This document shows positions 19,294-28,210 of a stretch of 64,000 nt of DNA, in pieces. Under the pieces are notes generated by a model that did not search any database, was not told the DNA's origin, and saw nothing but the letters and a program-made list of their open reading frames with translations. Position 1 is the stretch's first letter; each line of letters starts with the position of its first letter. Origin of the DNA: Acidovorax radicis (GTDB lineage Bacteria > Pseudomonadota > Gammaproteobacteria > Burkholderiales > Burkholderiaceae_C); contig NZ_CP075184.1 in NCBI RefSeq assembly GCF_020510705.1, forward strand, positions 3,906,001 to 3,970,000, given 5' to 3'. Position numbers and translations under genes: made by a program.

Positions 19294-19326
19294 GCTAACA
19301 CATCGTTAGCCTAACGAACTGTTAGC
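19294..19326. promoter_or_regulatory. Overlapping GTTAGC palindromes, likely phage operator
   Basis: GCTAACACATCGTTAGC (19294-19310) is an inverted repeat. It overlaps CGTTAGCCTAACG (19304-19316), a perfect palindrome, and a further GTTAGC half-site follows at 19321-19326. The cluster lies between the divergent repressor-like gene and the first rightward phage gene, 15 bases before its ATG. Confidence 0.6.
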
Positions 19327-19340
19327 ACACAGGAGCCGCC

Positions 19341-19643
19341 ATGACCCCATCAAATCCCGTTCGCACCCCCCCAGCACCCCAAGGCGCTGCCCGCGCTGTG
19401 GCGGCTCCTGCATCGCCTTTGCTGGGGGTGTGCAACCTCAAAGGCCCAAACCTTGACCTGAACGACAAGCTCGTAAAACGCGGCTTGCTCGTGTCTTGGT
19501 ACGGTCGCCGTGGGACTGTCCAGCGTGTTCGTACTGGTCGCTGCCTCATTTCTTTTGTCGTATTTGATCGGCGTTTTGACGTCACGCGTTACGTCGAAAA
19601 AATGTGGCTCTCCTGCCGCTCCGTTCAGGTGGTCGAGGCATGA
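19341..19643 (+). CDS. Hypothetical inovirus protein, 100 aa
   Basis: Unrecognised. A Pro/Ala-rich N-terminus (about residues 1-28) is followed by a compact basic region with LDLNDKLVKRGLLVSWYGR and RTGRCLISFVVFDRRFDV that might form a small beta-barrel. An AGGAG precedes its ATG directly after the operator cluster, so it is the first gene of the rightward phage operon. Its stop overlaps the next start as ATGA. Confidence 0.6.
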   Translation: MTPSNPVRTPPAPQGAARAVAAPASPLLGVCNLKGPNLDLNDKLVKRGLLVSWYGRRGTVQRVRTGRCLISFVVFDRRFDVTRYVEKMWLSCRSVQVVEA

Positions 19644-19720
19644 AGTTCATGTTGGGTTGCGCCTACTGCTTCTGCTTCTCTTGCTTGCTGTGCTATGTGC
19701 TGGGGCTTTTTCCCCAATGA
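19640..19720 (+). CDS. Tiny Cys-rich membrane peptide, 26 aa
   Basis: A 26-codon frame overlapping both neighbours by ATGA. The product (MKFMLGCAYCFCF then SCLLCYVLGLFPQ) is one hydrophobic segment containing five cysteines. Inoviruses commonly encode such short membrane peptides between the regulator and rep. Support comes from the double ATGA overlap and hydrophobicity; no homolog is claimed. Confidence 0.45.
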   Translation: MKFMLGCAYCFCFSCLLCYVLGLFPQ

Positions 19721-19944
19721 CCGCCGCCAACCGATCCGCATGGCTCCAGATCGCTGCAGCCCTCGACAAACACCCAGATCGCAACCTTTTCGATCACGCT
19801 CGTTCTGTAGGTGCAATGCAAGCTGCGCGCCCGGCAGAAGGGGCCCCGCAACGCGGGGAAGTGGCCGGAAGCGCATCGCTCCCCCTTGCTATCATTTTTG
19901 GGGGGGTGCGTAGCGCCAAACACAGCTTGTTGCCCCGATGGTAA
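19717..19944 (+). CDS. Hypothetical inovirus protein, 75 aa
   Basis: Unrecognised. Begins at an ATG overlapping the preceding stop (ATGA) and reads MTAANRSAWLQIAAALDKHP, an amphipathic helix, then a Gly/Ala-rich middle and a basic tail. It ends 30 bases before the replication gene. Part of the small-gene array of the prophage. Confidence 0.45.
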   Translation: MTAANRSAWLQIAAALDKHPDRNLFDHARSVGAMQAARPAEGAPQRGEVAGSASLPLAIIFGGVRSAKHSLLPRW

Positions 19945-19974
19945 TCACGGGGACAACTTTTCAGGGCGTGGCGT

Positions 19975-21198
19975 ATGACCAATCCCACCCCCCTTGTTCT
20001 CGACGGCAACGAAGTGAAGCTCCGCCTCCAGGCTGAGCGCAGTCACACCCGTTCGTCGGTGCATATCGATTGGCTCCGTTTCACCGTCAATCTGCGGTTT
20101 GCACCAGTGTCCACCGTTGAGCACCTTTTCCCGCCTGCACAGCGCGATGAATTCGACCTGCAATCAGAGCACCAGCGAAGCGAAGACGACCGCCGTCGAG
20201 ACAAGCTTTGCCACCTCCTGCGCGACATTCCAGACCCTGATTTTGCCGCCAGCACGCAAGCCCTAGAACTCGCTAACAACGTCTGCGAAATCCTCGGCCA
20301 AGGCTTCACTGTTGACCCTGAAATGAAGAAGGGCCACGACTTCTATCGTCATCGCTGGTCCATCGTGCGTGCCGGCGTCGAATGCGGCTGGGTAGGCTTC
20401 CTCGCCTCTGGTGAAAGTCCTCGCCAGCGTGCCCAGTCCAAGACCATCCACTGCAACCTGTACGGCGTCGCCTGCACCTTTGCTGCCCCCGGCTGGTCCG
20501 TGCCCATGGCTGACTACGTGGACGAACACCGCGGACTGATAACCCGTTGCGACCTCGCCCTCGATTTCTTCGAAGGCATCAGCGGCGGAATGGACCGCAT
20601 CGCCACCGACTACGACAACGGCTGCATGGACCACCTCGGCCACCGACCCGAACATAACATGGTCGGCGCATGGCGTGCTGGTGGTGTGGGCCGCTCTTTC
20701 TACTTCGGCAGCAAAGCCGCAGGTAAACAGACAAACGTCTATGACAAGGGCGTTCAGCTCTACGGTAAACAAGACGCCACCGGCTGGCAACGCATCGAGC
20801 TGCGCTATGGCAACCAAAAGCGCCTGTTGGTTACAGAAATGCTCCGCCGCCCCGCTGATTTCTTCGCAGGCGCCAGCCTCTGGCACGCGCAAATGATCGA
20901 AGAGCACGGCTCTATCGCAATCCCCGAACCCGTCAAAACAGAGCCACGTCTGCCCCTCGAAACCCTGCTTGCAGAGTGCACACGAAACGCCCGCTGGCTC
21001 TTTTCAACGGCTGGCAAGTCCGTTGCTCTCGCGCTCCGTTACATGGACCTGGAAACCCTCAGTTCCTTCGTTGAACACGAAGCAGAGCTGCCCGGTCGCC
21101 TGTCGAAATTCAAGCGCTCCGAAGTCGAAAGCGTCTACCAAAAAGTGTTCAAAAAAATCTCGGGCTCCGGTGCTGGCCACACTGCGCTTGCCTACTAA
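19975..21198 (+). CDS. Inovirus replication initiation protein (Rep)
   Basis: A 407-aa rolling-circle replication initiator of the replication initiation factor family seen in filamentous phages of Neisseria, Xanthomonas and Ralstonia. Features include the N-terminal [12 protein letters not shown], the conserved [11 protein letters not shown] (about residues 187-197) and [14 protein letters not shown]. It would nick the double-stranded replicative form and start plus-strand synthesis. Full length with no internal stop. GC and codon use are less biased than the surrounding host genes. Confidence 0.85.
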   Translation: MTNPTPLVLDGNEVKLRLQAERSHTRSSVHIDWLRFTVNLRFAPVSTVEHLFPPAQRDEFDLQSEHQRSEDDRRRDKLCHLLRDIPDPDFAASTQALELANNVCEILGQGFTVDPEMKKGHDFYRHRWSIVRAGVECGWVGFLASGESPRQRAQSKTIHCNLYGVACTFAAPGWSVPMADYVDEHRGLITRCDLALDFFEGISGGMDRIATDYDNGCMDHLGHRPEHNMVGAWRAGGVGRSFYFGSKAAGKQTNVYDKGVQLYGKQDATGWQRIELRYGNQKRLLVTEMLRRPADFFAGASLWHAQMIEEHGSIAIPEPVKTEPRLPLETLLAECTRNARWLFSTAGKSVALALRYMDLETLSSFVEHEAELPGRLSKFKRSEVESVYQKVFKKISGSGAGHTALAY

Positions 21199-21222
21199 AC
21201 CCGGCCACGAAAGCTCAACAAA

Positions 21223-21359
21223 ATGAAGATGCAAAGCAAAGCCGTGCTGCACGGTATCAAGTCCAGCAAAGGTGATTACGAAGGCCGCGCCTTTGACTCC
21301 ACCCAGTTCCATTTGTCGGTGGATATGGGGCAAAGCTCCAGCGGTGAAAGCATGGGCGT
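21223..21359 (+). pseudogene. Truncated inovirus ssDNA-binding protein-like gene
   Basis: Begins [19 protein letters not shown], followed by [18 protein letters not shown], matching in position and style the small ssDNA-binding protein genes immediately after rep in filamentous phages. After about 45 codons the sequence passes into an IS3-family orfA on the opposite strand, so the C-terminal half is missing. Confidence 0.6.
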
Positions 21360-21599
21360 CGTCACGCACGCCGGAATCGACCTCGGCACGCTTGACCCAC
21401 TCGTGCAAGGTCTGCGGCACGCAGCCAATCTTGGGGGCGATGGATTCAATGGCAGCCCACAGCGAGGGGTACTCGCCTCGGTGCTCACGCACCATGCGAA
21501 CAGCGCGCTCGCGGACCTCAGGTGAAAACTGGTTCGACTTCTTGCTCATGGCTCAATCCTCTCAGAGAAAAGAGCCTCCTCAAAACGCGGGGCGGTTCA
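21360..21599 (-). mobile_element. IS3-family fragment (end plus orfA N-terminus)
   Basis: A terminal inverted repeat starts at 21599 reading TGAACCGCCCCGCGTTTTG on the minus strand, followed by the orfA ATG at 21549. OrfA runs [19 protein letters not shown] and keeps the HTH helix ([16 protein letters not shown]) for about 62 codons before homology is lost. The orfB catalytic part and the other end are absent. The fragment bridges a deletion that removed phage genes between the ssDNA-binding and adsorption proteins. Confidence 0.8.
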
Positions 21600-22977
21600 T
21601 TTTTGCGCTGGTGCAAATGCTGGGTACGCTCAGCTTAATCCGCCCCCCGGTTGGTCTCCCGGTGCTTACGCGCCATCTGCCAACGATGCTAGTTATGGCC
21701 GAGTTATTCACACTCCAAATGGCCCGACGGCTACTGTCGGTGGTCAGGCTGTAAAAATGCCCGCCGCTTACCGGCTTGCAGCAAATGCCCCTCGTATTGC
21801 CGCCGCTGCAATCTTTGCAAACCCTTATGTTCGCGGTGGTGTGGCAATAGCAAGCTGGCTTGGCTTGGCTGGGCTTGTTTGGGATGCTGCCAATCGAGTC
21901 TGGACGAAACCTAATTCAGATCAAGCCGGAAATTATGAGTCTGATGGCTTCTTATATCGCTCAAATGCTCCAGGAATTGATTCCAGTAGGTCGTATTCTT
22001 CCCCACAAGAGATTTGTGCCATTTCTTTAGCTAACCGCCAAAAAGGCGAGTTGCCAACTAAGACGTATTCAATCGCTCGATGTGATGCGGGCGGTTTCAC
22101 TATGCGTCTTACTGTTGGTCCATCGGTAAGTGAATACAACTATTCAATGGTGAAGGCTGGCCCGTCTTCGTGTCCCGCTGGCTGGTTTGTAACCCCTGCT
22201 GGGTGTGTTCAGACACCACCACCTAAGACCTTGACTCAACAAGAATTTGAGGACGCACTCGCCCCAAAACCAATGCCTGAGCGTGTTCCACAAGAGCTTC
22301 CGCAGCCAACGCCTTTACCAATCGAGCAGCCATCACCTTGGATCAACCCAGACCCCGGTCCAAACCCGCAGCATAAGCCGCGATTTGTCCCCACTGGCGA
22401 CCCCGCGCCTAACCCTAGCTACGACCCGAACTCACCCTCTAGTCCAGAAAATCAGCCTTGGTATCAGCCTGGAGTGCGCATTGTTCCAAGTCCAACCGTA
22501 AGTGAACCATGGCGCGTGGACTATCAGCCAGTAGCTCGGCCACAGCCTACAAAAGATCCAGTAACTCAGCCAGAAAACTCTCCAGGTACAAAGCCAGGAG
22601 ACAAGGCAGAACAGCCGGACCTCTGCGAGAAAAACCCCGGAATCGCTGCCTGTGAAAACGGCGATATCAATGATGTCGCGCTGCCCTCCATTCCTACCCT
22701 CTACGAACGTAAATATCCTGATGGGTTGATAGGCATTTGGAACCAAAAAAGCGATCAGATAAAGCAAGCATCAGCCTTCACCCTTGCATCGCAATTGATG
22801 CCTACTGGCCTCACTTCCGGCACCTGCCCAACATGGCCAATTACCCTTGAGTTCGCTTGGTGGGCCAGCTACGGTGAACGCGACGTTGCGCCACCTTGCT
22901 GGATCTGGGATGTCGCCAAAACGATTGTCATTATTTCGGCCTTGATGCTCGCTCGCTCTTTGATCTTCGGCGGGTGA
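21600..22977 (+). pseudogene. TspB/pIII-like minor coat (adsorption) protein, 5' truncated
   Basis: The frame is open from the IS border, well before the first ATG at 21757: it reads AGYAQLNPPPGWSPGAYAPS, then SYGRVIHTPNGPTATVGG, before MPAAYRLAANAPRIAA, so the N-terminus with its signal peptide was lost to the IS3 event. A hydrophobic segment (IASWLGLAGLVW) follows, then a Pro-rich linker (about 190-330) and a C-terminal domain with CEKNPGIAACENG and a membrane anchor (AKTIVIISALMLARSLIFGG). The pattern matches TspB/pIII-like proteins that sit at the tip of filamentous virions. Confidence 0.75.
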
Positions 22978-22978
22978 C

Positions 22979-23031
22979 ATGCTCGCTAAATTCTTCAATC
23001 TGATCATTGGCAAGATCGCCGCCGTACTCAC
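22979..23031 (+). pseudogene. Stub of inovirus pVI-like (DUF2523) gene
   Basis: MLAKFFNLIIGKIAAVL starts one base after the adsorption-protein stop, the position of the small hydrophobic pVI gene in inoviruses. After about 17 codons it runs out of frame into a host gene. The Zot-like assembly ATPase normally next is missing. Confidence 0.5.
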
Positions 23032-23508
23032 ATGGATCAGGTCTATAGGTGCGGCAACACCTATACCGACGACCCGTGTAAGGGTGGCAAGGAGATTGAT
23101 GCGTCGCCCGCAGTTTCTGACCTTCAAGGCCCAAAAACAAAACTCATTTACTTCTGCTCAAGCAAGCAGGGAAAGCAGTTTTGGACCGTTGAGCCATGCC
23201 ATACGCGTGGGTGGACTTTGGACCGTACAGAACGCGTTCCCATAAACATGGATTGGGATGATCAGGTTAGCTTGGCGGATCGACAAAGGCGCCAGGCAGA
23301 GCACGCGGCGTTGCCTCCGGTAGCACCTGTGCAATATCCCCGGCAAGAACAGCAACAGCCAAGCCGAAAGGCTGAGTGCGCAGCACTTGATGATCGTGTT
23401 AGGCAGTTGGACAGCATGGGGCGTGCGGGGAGTCTGCACTATGACCTGGATTGGATTAGGCGCGAGCGGAAGTCTGCACGCGATATTCAATTCAGATTGC
23501 GTTGCTGA
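23032..23508 (+). pseudogene. Host conserved hypothetical gene, beheaded by prophage
   Basis: The frame reads DQVYRCGNTYTDDPCKGGKE, the look of a mature secreted Cys-containing protein (five Cys, ending RLRC), but the expected signal peptide is missing and the sequence before it belongs to the phage. An ATG at 23032 could still give a 158-aa cytoplasmic product. The C-terminal half (LDDRVRQLDSMGRAGSLHYD and DWIRRERKSARD) resembles small DUF4124-like periplasmic proteins common in Comamonadaceae. The function is unknown. Confidence 0.6.
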
Positions 23509-23597
23509 TTTTGACTGTCTGCGGCTGCGCCTGCGTATCCACCACAGAGCAAAACACAGCTGCCTTATGCGCTTCTGCGGGACCAAATAACACGAAA

Positions 23598-23620
23598 AAA
23601 AACCCGCTCGAAGCGGGTTT
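23598..23620. terminator. Rho-independent terminator
   Basis: AAACCCGCTCGAAGCGGGTTT: a GC-rich stem with a TCGA-type loop, A-run before and T-run after, able to stop transcription in both directions. It lies 90 bases after the truncated host gene. The rest of the 23509-23927 gap shows no gene. Confidence 0.85.
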
Positions 23621-23927
23621 AACACTTGCATATCGCAAGCGGGAGGGATGTCGAAGGGGTATCGACAACGCCATGGTAAAGATGGGAACGGGGCAAAGAT
23701 GTAGGACGTCGCCGATTTTTATCGATGGACCCCTTTCACCTTGGCGCTCAGCGGCCGGCACGTCGCGACTGCTGATGAAAAACGGATGACAACCGATGTT
23801 TTGCAGTGCGCGGGGCGCCGAAAACCGGCATGAGCACCATCCCATTTTTTGCGGCCTGTTACGCGCAGTCACCCCGGCGGCATGGGCTTCCGGTATGGTG
23901 GCGGTTTTGCCTTCACGACCTCATACC

Positions 23928-24263
23928 ATGACCAAACTCCCAATGAGAACCTTAGGCGCCGTGACCCTCGTGGCGATGACCGGCTGCTCGGGCTATGGGC
24001 AGCCTGCAGGCGGCGCCCCTGCACCCAATGCCCAAGGCAATGCGGCAGCAGCACCTGTCGTTGTTTGCAACGCACAACCCGCGCAATCGATGGTGGGGCA
24101 AAACAGCACGGCGACGGTGGTGGAGTCTGCCCGGGTGCGCTCTGGCGCGCAGTTGGCCCGCATCCTGCGTCCGGGTCAGATCATTACCAAGGAGTTTGAT
24201 CCACAGCGCCTCAACCTTGACGTGGATGCCAATGGCCGCATTCTGGCGGTGCGCTGCGGCTGA
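23928..24263 (+). CDS. I78-family peptidase inhibitor lipoprotein
   Basis: A 111-aa predicted outer-membrane-anchored or periplasmic lipoprotein. Lipobox VAMTGCSGY places the lipidated cysteine near residue 19. After an Ala/Pro-rich linker the C-terminal 70 residues have the Inhibitor_I78 pattern: MVGQNSTATVVESARVRSGA, then RILRPGQIITKEFDPQRLNL and VDANGRILAVRCG, with the terminal disulfide-forming Cys. The family inhibits serine proteases. The ATG at 23928 is chosen over a longer frame because it gives the signal peptide. Confidence 0.82.
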   Translation: MTKLPMRTLGAVTLVAMTGCSGYGQPAGGAPAPNAQGNAAAAPVVVCNAQPAQSMVGQNSTATVVESARVRSGAQLARILRPGQIITKEFDPQRLNLDVDANGRILAVRCG

Positions 24264-24377
24264 CGGCAGTCCATGTACCACAGGCCTTGATCAACACCAC
24301 CTCAATCAACACCATTGACGCAGCGCCTGGCCCGACCGGACGGGACTGAAACGCTGCGCGCGCACCGCGGGCGGCCG

Positions 24378-25658
24378 TCAATCTGCCAGGAATAGTTCTT
24401 GCAGATCGCTCAGAAAATCAAACCCACGCTCAGTCGGCCGCACCCGGGCCATGTCGCGCTCTATCAGGCCCTTGCGTTCTGCGGCCTCCAGGCCTTTGGC
24501 GATGGCCGTGACGGGTAGCCCCGTGCGGGCCATGAAGTCCTGCAGCGCAAACCCTTCGCGCAGGCGCAGGGCGTTGAGCATGTACTCAAAGGGTAGATCG
24601 GCACGGCGAACGTCGTCGTCTTGCGCCACGGCACGCCCTGCCAGCGCGTGGTCCATATACAAACGTGGATCACGGAACCGCACCTGCCGCACCACGCGGT
24701 GCGCAAAGCTGAGCTTGCTGTGTGCACCGGCACCAATACCCAGATAGTCGCCAAACTGCCAATAGTTGGTGTTGTGAAAACAGGTGTGGCCGGGCCGGGC
24801 GTAGGCCGATATTTCATACCGCGCCAGGCCCCCCGCTGCCGTCATCTCGGTGATGCGATCGAGCATGGCGTAGGCTTGGTCGTCTTCGGGAATGACCGGG
24901 GGATACTTGGCGAAATAGGTGTTGGGCTCGATGGTGAGGTGGTAGATGGAGATATGCGGTGGCTTGTGGGCCAGCGCCGTCCCCATGTCCTGCTCCAGCT
25001 CCTGCAGGGTCTGGCCTGGCAACCCATACATGATGTCGAGGTTGAAGGTGTCAAAGGTCTCGGCGGCCTCCTGCACGGCTGCCAGAGCCTGGTCGCGGTC
25101 ATGCACGCGGCCCAGCGCCTGCAGATGCCGGTCGTTGAAACTCTGTACCCCCACCGACAGCCGCGTGACACCTGCGGCCCGGTAGGCGCGGAAACGGTCT
25201 TTCTCAAAAGTGCCCGGATTGGCCTCCAGGGTGATTTCGCAATCGGGCTCCAGGCGCAAGCGCGCGCGAATGTCGCCGATCAACTGGTCAATGGCTGCGG
25301 GCGCAAACAGGCTGGGTGTGCCACCACCAATGAAGATACTGTGCACGGTGCGGCCCCAGATCAATGGCAGGGCGGCCTCCAGGTCAGCCATCAACGCGTC
25401 GATATACCGCTGCTCTGGCACATGGGCTGTTCTCCCCGCGCCCGCGCCCTGAACGCCAGCAGCATCGTCGCGGTATTCATGCGAATTGAAATCGCAGTAA
25501 GGGCATTTTTTGAGGCACCAGGGCAGATGCACGTACAGCGACAGGGGCGGCAGGCTGGACAACTGCAGCGTGCCCGAACGCATGTAGTGCTGGATGTCAC
25601 GCACCGCCGCAGGCGCGTCCCCTGCGGGCGGGACGGGGGTGATGGGGATGGTGGTCAT
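24378..25658 (-). CDS. hemW: Heme chaperone HemW (radical SAM)
   Basis: A 426-aa radical SAM protein related to coproporphyrinogen III dehydrogenase, now regarded as a heme chaperone. The cluster-binding motif is PWCLKKCPYCDF (C-x3-C-x2-C), and the SAM glycine patch is GGGTPSLF. The start at 25658 overlaps the rdgB stop as ATGA and is preferred over the longer GTG or ATG frame. The order rdgB-hemW with rph just upstream is conserved in beta-proteobacteria. Confidence 0.93.
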   Translation of the reverse strand: MTTIPITPVPPAGDAPAAVRDIQHYMRSGTLQLSSLPPLSLYVHLPWCLKKCPYCDFNSHEYRDDAAGVQGAGAGRTAHVPEQRYIDALMADLEAALPLIWGRTVHSIFIGGGTPSLFAPAAIDQLIGDIRARLRLEPDCEITLEANPGTFEKDRFRAYRAAGVTRLSVGVQSFNDRHLQALGRVHDRDQALAAVQEAAETFDTFNLDIMYGLPGQTLQELEQDMGTALAHKPPHISIYHLTIEPNTYFAKYPPVIPEDDQAYAMLDRITEMTAAGGLARYEISAYARPGHTCFHNTNYWQFGDYLGIGAGAHSKLSFAHRVVRQVRFRDPRLYMDHALAGRAVAQDDDVRRADLPFEYMLNALRLREGFALQDFMARTGLPVTAIAKGLEAAERKGLIERDMARVRPTERGFDFLSDLQELFLAD

Positions 25659-26275
25659 GGCCGCGTTGGAGGCGTCTGCAGCCAACGGTCACGCAACAGC
25701 GTCAGCATCTGCTGCGCGGCGCGGCCCCGGTGGCTGTGGGCATTCTTGATTTCCACCGGCAACTCGGCAAAGGTTTTGCCAAATTCCGGGATGAACATCA
25801 CAGGATCAAAGCCGAAGCCATTGGTGCCGCGGGGCTCCGCAGTGATCTCGCCCACCACGCGACCGACGGCAATCAGGGGCTCCGGGTCTTCCGGGCTGCG
25901 CACTGCGACCAAGGTGCTGACCATGGCAGCACGCCGGTTGGTCACGCCCTGCAATTGCTCCAGCAGCGCGCGCACGTTGTTGTCGTCGCTTTTTTCGTAG
26001 CCAAACCGGGTGCAGTAATACGCCGTATCGACACCGGGCAGGCCGCCAAAGGCGTCCACACACATGCCTGCGTCATCGGCCAGCGCGGGCAAGCCGGTGT
26101 GCGCCGAGGCAAATCGGGCTTTGGCCAGGGCGTTCTCGACAAAGGTGCGAAAAGGCTCTGGCGCCTCGCCCACGCCCAGGTCGGACTGGCGCACCAGTTC
26201 CACGCCCAGCGGTGCAAACATGGCCTGCAGCTCGGCCAGTTTGCCGCGGTTGTTGGATGCAAGAACAATTTTCAT
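25655..26275 (-). CDS. rdgB: Non-canonical purine NTP pyrophosphatase (ITPase)
   Basis: Hydrolyses dITP, ITP and XTP to monophosphates, keeping deaminated purines out of DNA and RNA. The 206-aa product has the Ham1/RdgB landmarks: KIVLASNNRGKLAEL at the N-terminus, TFVENALAKARFA, ALADDAGMCVDAF and GTNGFGFDPVMFIP near the end. The ATG at 26275 gives MKIVLASNN, the conserved start. Its stop overlaps hemW. Confidence 0.95.
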   Translation of the reverse strand: MKIVLASNNRGKLAELQAMFAPLGVELVRQSDLGVGEAPEPFRTFVENALAKARFASAHTGLPALADDAGMCVDAFGGLPGVDTAYYCTRFGYEKSDDNNVRALLEQLQGVTNRRAAMVSTLVAVRSPEDPEPLIAVGRVVGEITAEPRGTNGFGFDPVMFIPEFGKTFAELPVEIKNAHSHRGRAAQQMLTLLRDRWLQTPPTRP

Positions 26276-26279
26276 GATC

Positions 26280-26325
26280 AAAACAGCCTGTAGCGCTTAT
26301 GCAGAAAGCGCTACCAGCTATCAAT
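26280..26325. repeat. Family A palindromic repeat, copy A5
   Basis: CTGTAGCGCTTATGC and AGAAAGCGCTACCAGCTAT form the usual arms with A/T flanks. It lies between rph and rdgB, which are transcribed in the same direction, so it is an intra-operon element. Confidence 0.8.
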
Positions 26326-26342
26326 AAATGAGTAAATACCCG

Positions 26343-27077
26343 TCATTGGGGTGCGAGAAGCGCTCGCTGTTGCAAGTGCACCAGCTCTGCAATGCCTTTT
26401 TCGGCCAGCGCCAGCAGTTGGTCCATCTCGGCCCGGGTAAAAGCCGCGCCCTCTGCCGTGCCTTGCACTTCCACAAAGTGGCCTGCGGCGGTCATCACCA
26501 CGTTCATGTCGGTGTCGCAGCCCACGTCTTCGACGTATTCCAGATCGAGCACCGGCGTGCCCTGCACGATGCCCACAGAAATCGCCGCCACCGGTTGCAG
26601 CAACGGCGTCTGCGTGATCTTGCCGCTGGCCAGCAACTGGTTGACCGCATCCTGCGCGGCGACCCAGGCGCCGGTGATGGCGGCGGTGCGCGTGCCCCCG
26701 TCGGCCTGGATCACATCGCAATCGAGCTGAATGGTGCGCTCGCCCAACAGCTTGAGGTCAAACACTGCGCGCAGCGAGCGGCCGATAAGCCGCTGGATCT
26801 CTTGTGTGCGCCCGGTTTGTTTGCCCCGGGCGGCCTCGCGGTCGCTGCGTGTGTGTGTGGCGCGCGGCAGCATGCCGTATTCGGCCGTCACCCAGCCTTC
26901 ACCGCTGCCACGTTTGTGGGGCGGCACGCGTTCTTCAACCGACGCGGTACAGAGCACTTTGGTGTTGCCGAACTCGATGAGTACCGAGCCTTCGGCGTGC
27001 ATGGTGTAGTGGCGGGTAATGCGCACGGCGCGCAACGCGTCGGTTGCCCGCCCTCCGGTACGAACGAAATCGGTCAT
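26343..27077 (-). CDS. rph: Ribonuclease PH
   Basis: A 244-aa phosphate-dependent 3'-5' exonuclease that trims tRNA 3' ends. The protein shows [76 protein letters not shown] and the C-terminal phosphate-site [14 protein letters not shown] stretch. Start ATG at 27077 gives [10 protein letters not shown], the conserved N-terminus; the longer open frame upstream is not needed. It is full length, unlike the frameshifted allele of E. coli K-12. Confidence 0.95.
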   Translation of the reverse strand: MTDFVRTGGRATDALRAVRITRHYTMHAEGSVLIEFGNTKVLCTASVEERVPPHKRGSGEGWVTAEYGMLPRATHTRSDREAARGKQTGRTQEIQRLIGRSLRAVFDLKLLGERTIQLDCDVIQADGGTRTAAITGAWVAAQDAVNQLLASGKITQTPLLQPVAAISVGIVQGTPVLDLEYVEDVGCDTDMNVVMTAAGHFVEVQGTAEGAAFTRAEMDQLLALAEKGIAELVHLQQRALLAPQ

Positions 27078-27225
27078 GGTCGAATGGCTCACAAAATTCA
27101 CACAGAGGGAGAAACAGGGACAGTGAAGAAACGGCTGAACGACTCGACTCGGCCTGTACGCAGAATCACCTTTGCAAACACAACCCTGCCACCCGCCAAG
27201 CGGTCTGGCGGGCAATGCTGGCTCA

Positions 27226-28128
27226 TCACGCCTTGCGCGCCGCAGAGCGGCGAATGGCTTCGTTGATCTCGGCAATGGAGCGTTCGATGGCGGCATCGTC
27301 CAGGTCATCGACCAACCCGTCGAGCGGACCTGCCTGGATGGTGGAGGCAAAAACACCGTCGCTGATGCTGTCGGTCGAAACGCCCTGGGTGGATTCAAAG
27401 GCGTCGGGGGTTTCCCATTCCAGCGCGATCACGGTGACGTTATCGCTGCTTTCACCCGCCTTGCGCAAAGCGTCTTCCACGAGATCGGGTACCGCGGTCG
27501 AGACCGTGTGGTGCCCCAACTGCTTGGCGATTTCTTCATCACTCAAGGTGCCCCACAGGCCGTCGGAACACAACAGGATGCGGTCGCCCTGCTCCAGGTA
27601 TACGGGGCCGGTGATGTCGTAGATGGGCTTGGTCGGCGAACCCAGGCAGGTGAACAACACGTTGCGATTGATGCGCTCCAGGCCGGGTGGTGGCGTGTTG
27701 CGCAACTCCATATAGGAATGGTCCCGCGTGCGGGTGAGCAGATCGCCATCGCGAACCATGTAAAGGCGCGAATCGCCACAGTGAATCCAGGTAGCGGTGC
27801 CCCCTTGCAGCACAGCCGCGACGAGCGTGGTGCGAGGGGTGTCGAGCATGCCCTTATCGGTGGCATAGCGCAATATCTGGTGGTGTGCCGCCAAAAGAGC
27901 TCCCGAAAGAAACTCTTGGACATCCTTGAGCTGGGGTTTGGCCTGGCGTTGAAACAGCGCAGAGATGGTCTGCAGCGCAATCTGCGCCGCCACCTCGCCT
28001 TCGGGGTGACCACCCATACCATCGGCGAGCACAAAAAGACCTGACTCGCGCGTGTAGCAATAGCCCATGCGGTCTTCGTTCTTCTCGCGGCCACCTCGGC
28101 GGCTGATCTGGAATACGGAGAATTTCAT
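27226..28128 (-). CDS. PP2C-family serine/threonine phosphatase
   Basis: A 300-aa cytoplasmic Mn/Mg-dependent protein phosphatase. Metal-binding motifs are intact: [27 protein letters not shown] and [11 protein letters not shown]. No membrane segment. It lies 82 bases downstream of a protein kinase on the same strand, forming the familiar kinase-phosphatase pair, so it probably reverses phosphorylation by that kinase. An ATG at 28128 is chosen; a GTG two codons upstream is possible. Confidence 0.93.
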   Translation of the reverse strand: MKFSVFQISRRGGREKNEDRMGYCYTRESGLFVLADGMGGHPEGEVAAQIALQTISALFQRQAKPQLKDVQEFLSGALLAAHHQILRYATDKGMLDTPRTTLVAAVLQGGTATWIHCGDSRLYMVRDGDLLTRTRDHSYMELRNTPPPGLERINRNVLFTCLGSPTKPIYDITGPVYLEQGDRILLCSDGLWGTLSDEEIAKQLGHHTVSTAVPDLVEDALRKAGESSDNVTVIALEWETPDAFESTQGVSTDSISDGVFASTIQAGPLDGLVDDLDDAAIERSIAEINEAIRRSAARKA

Positions 28129-28210
28129 AGGCACTCACGCAAACAGGGATGCACGAATGCACCACCAATGAAGAGGCACCTTGCCAGAACCCGCGTGGGG
28201 TGAGTCGTGT

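Noticed and set aside
18960..23700. Attachment-site pair at the tRNA-Ser 3' end
   Set aside because: The phage border abuts the tRNA, but I found no second copy of the tRNA 3' end or a dif-like 28-mer near the right border.
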